Shown here in pieces: positions 22,481-22,746 of a stretch of 22,746 nt of DNA (its first letter is position 1; every line of letters starts with the position of its first letter). The DNA comes from ZLKRG08 sp964565165 (lineage in GTDB: Bacteria; Actinomycetota; Actinomycetes; Nanopelagicales; Nanopelagicaceae). The stretch is taken from contig CAZMDJ010000009.1 in the NCBI GenBank assembly GCA_964565165.1, forward strand, positions 1-22,746, given 5' to 3'. A program made the translations under genes and the position numbers. The notes beneath the pieces are model-generated. The model searched no databases, had not been told where the DNA came from, and saw only the letters and a program-made list of their open reading frames with translations.

Positions 22481-22746
22481 GTGATTAAGCAAGCAATTGT
22501 CTTGGCTGCCGGCGAGGGAACTCGCATGAAATCACAAACTCCAAAAGTCTTACATTCAATCGCTGGCCGTTCGTTACTTGGCCACGTACTTCATGCTCTT
22601 GAAAGCGTAGATCCAGCAACTGTTCGAGTTGTAGTTGGATCAGGTCGCTAAAAAGTCGAAGCTCATCTATCTGAGATCGCTCAAGATGCGATCGCCGTTT
22701 TTCAAGCAGAACGCAATGGCACAGGACATGCGGTTCAGGTTGCGCT
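22481..22746 (+). CDS. glmU: GlmU N-terminal part (UDP-GlcNAc pyrophosphorylase / GlcN-1-P acetyltransferase), cut by window, one internal stop
   Basis: Starts GTG (MIKQAIVLAAGEGTRMKS): LAAGEGTRM is the nucleotide-binding signature, followed by TPKVLHSIAGRSLLGHVLHAL and VVVGSGR. A TAA at 22649-22651 (codon 57) stands where relatives have Glu (VVGxGRExVEAHL); the frame continues intact with KVEAHLSEIAQDAIAVFQAERNGTGHAVQVA to the window edge, so one G-to-T change explains it. The enzyme makes UDP-GlcNAc for peptidoglycan and is essential, so this stop is probably an error in the sequence. Confidence 0.85.

Noticed and set aside
1..22746. CRISPR arrays, insertion sequences, phage genes, toxin-antitoxin or defence islands
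   Set aside because: No regularly spaced repeats, transposase, integrase or recognised defence domain was seen on either strand.

Overview
The window reads as a chromosomal segment of a low-GC, strongly streamlined actinobacterium. A freshwater acI / 'Ca. Nanopelagicales'-type genome is my best guess. This is an inference from gene order, moderate GC judged by eye, very short intergenic spaces and many overlapping genes; no rRNA or other phylogenetic marker gene is present. From about 9.1 kb to the end the order follows a conserved actinobacterial chromosome block (fmdB, 5-FCL, moeA-like/glp, rimJ-like, glpR/sepX-like, pmt, rsmI, metG, tatD, ksgA, ispE, tRNA-Gln, glmU), much like the M. tuberculosis Rv0991c-Rv1018c neighbourhood as I remember it. 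galU and rpf are missing from their usual places, and a copper module (CopC-like, CopD-CtaG fusion) plus a DMT transporter sit between fmdB and 5-FCL.

Layout. 1-1244 (-): a membrane GGDEF protein broken by one frameshift and one stop. 1302-1331: a symmetric terminator. 1349-2182 (-): a secreted protein with a carbohydrate-binding-like segment. 2278-5902 (-): a tightly overlapping three-gene operon (saccharopine-dehydrogenase-like, GMC oxidoreductase, SDR). 5952-6024 (+): tRNA-Arg(CCT). 6028-8421 (-): YaaA-like protein and an MMPL transporter containing a 100-N scaffold gap. 8469-9222 (+): a divergent TetR regulator and a 37-residue small protein. 9219-9410 (-): FmdB zinc ribbon. 9508-12710 (+): CopC-like gene (with a stop), CopD-CtaG fusion, EamA transporter. 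12690-13205 (-): 5-FCL. 13269-15555 (+): MoeA-like protein without domain II, RimJ-like acetyltransferase, GlpR/SepX-like membrane protein. 15552-16805 (-): protein O-mannosyltransferase. 16806-21805 (+): rsmI, metG, tatD, ksgA, ispE. 21802-22290 (-): MarR regulator. 22380-22454 (+): tRNA-Gln(TTG). 22481-end (+): start of glmU.

How the genes work together. The copper genes probably supply copper to a haem-copper oxidase. The MoeA-like and GlpR/SepX-like pair is best read as a cell-division module (Glp-GlpR) rather than molybdenum cofactor synthesis, because the MoeA-like protein has lost the whole of domain II. The rsmI-metG-tatD-ksgA-ispE-glmU block is housekeeping: rRNA methylation, translation, isoprenoid and cell-wall precursors. 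The TetR gene probably controls the divergent MMPL exporter.

Quality warning. Three genes (GGDEF, copC-like, glmU) each carry one in-frame stop at a position where the family expects an amino acid, and the GGDEF gene also has a frameshift. Because glmU is essential, I suspect sequencing or amplification errors rather than real pseudogenes. I found no CRISPR array, insertion sequence, integrase or phage gene, and no gene-free stretch over 300 bases.
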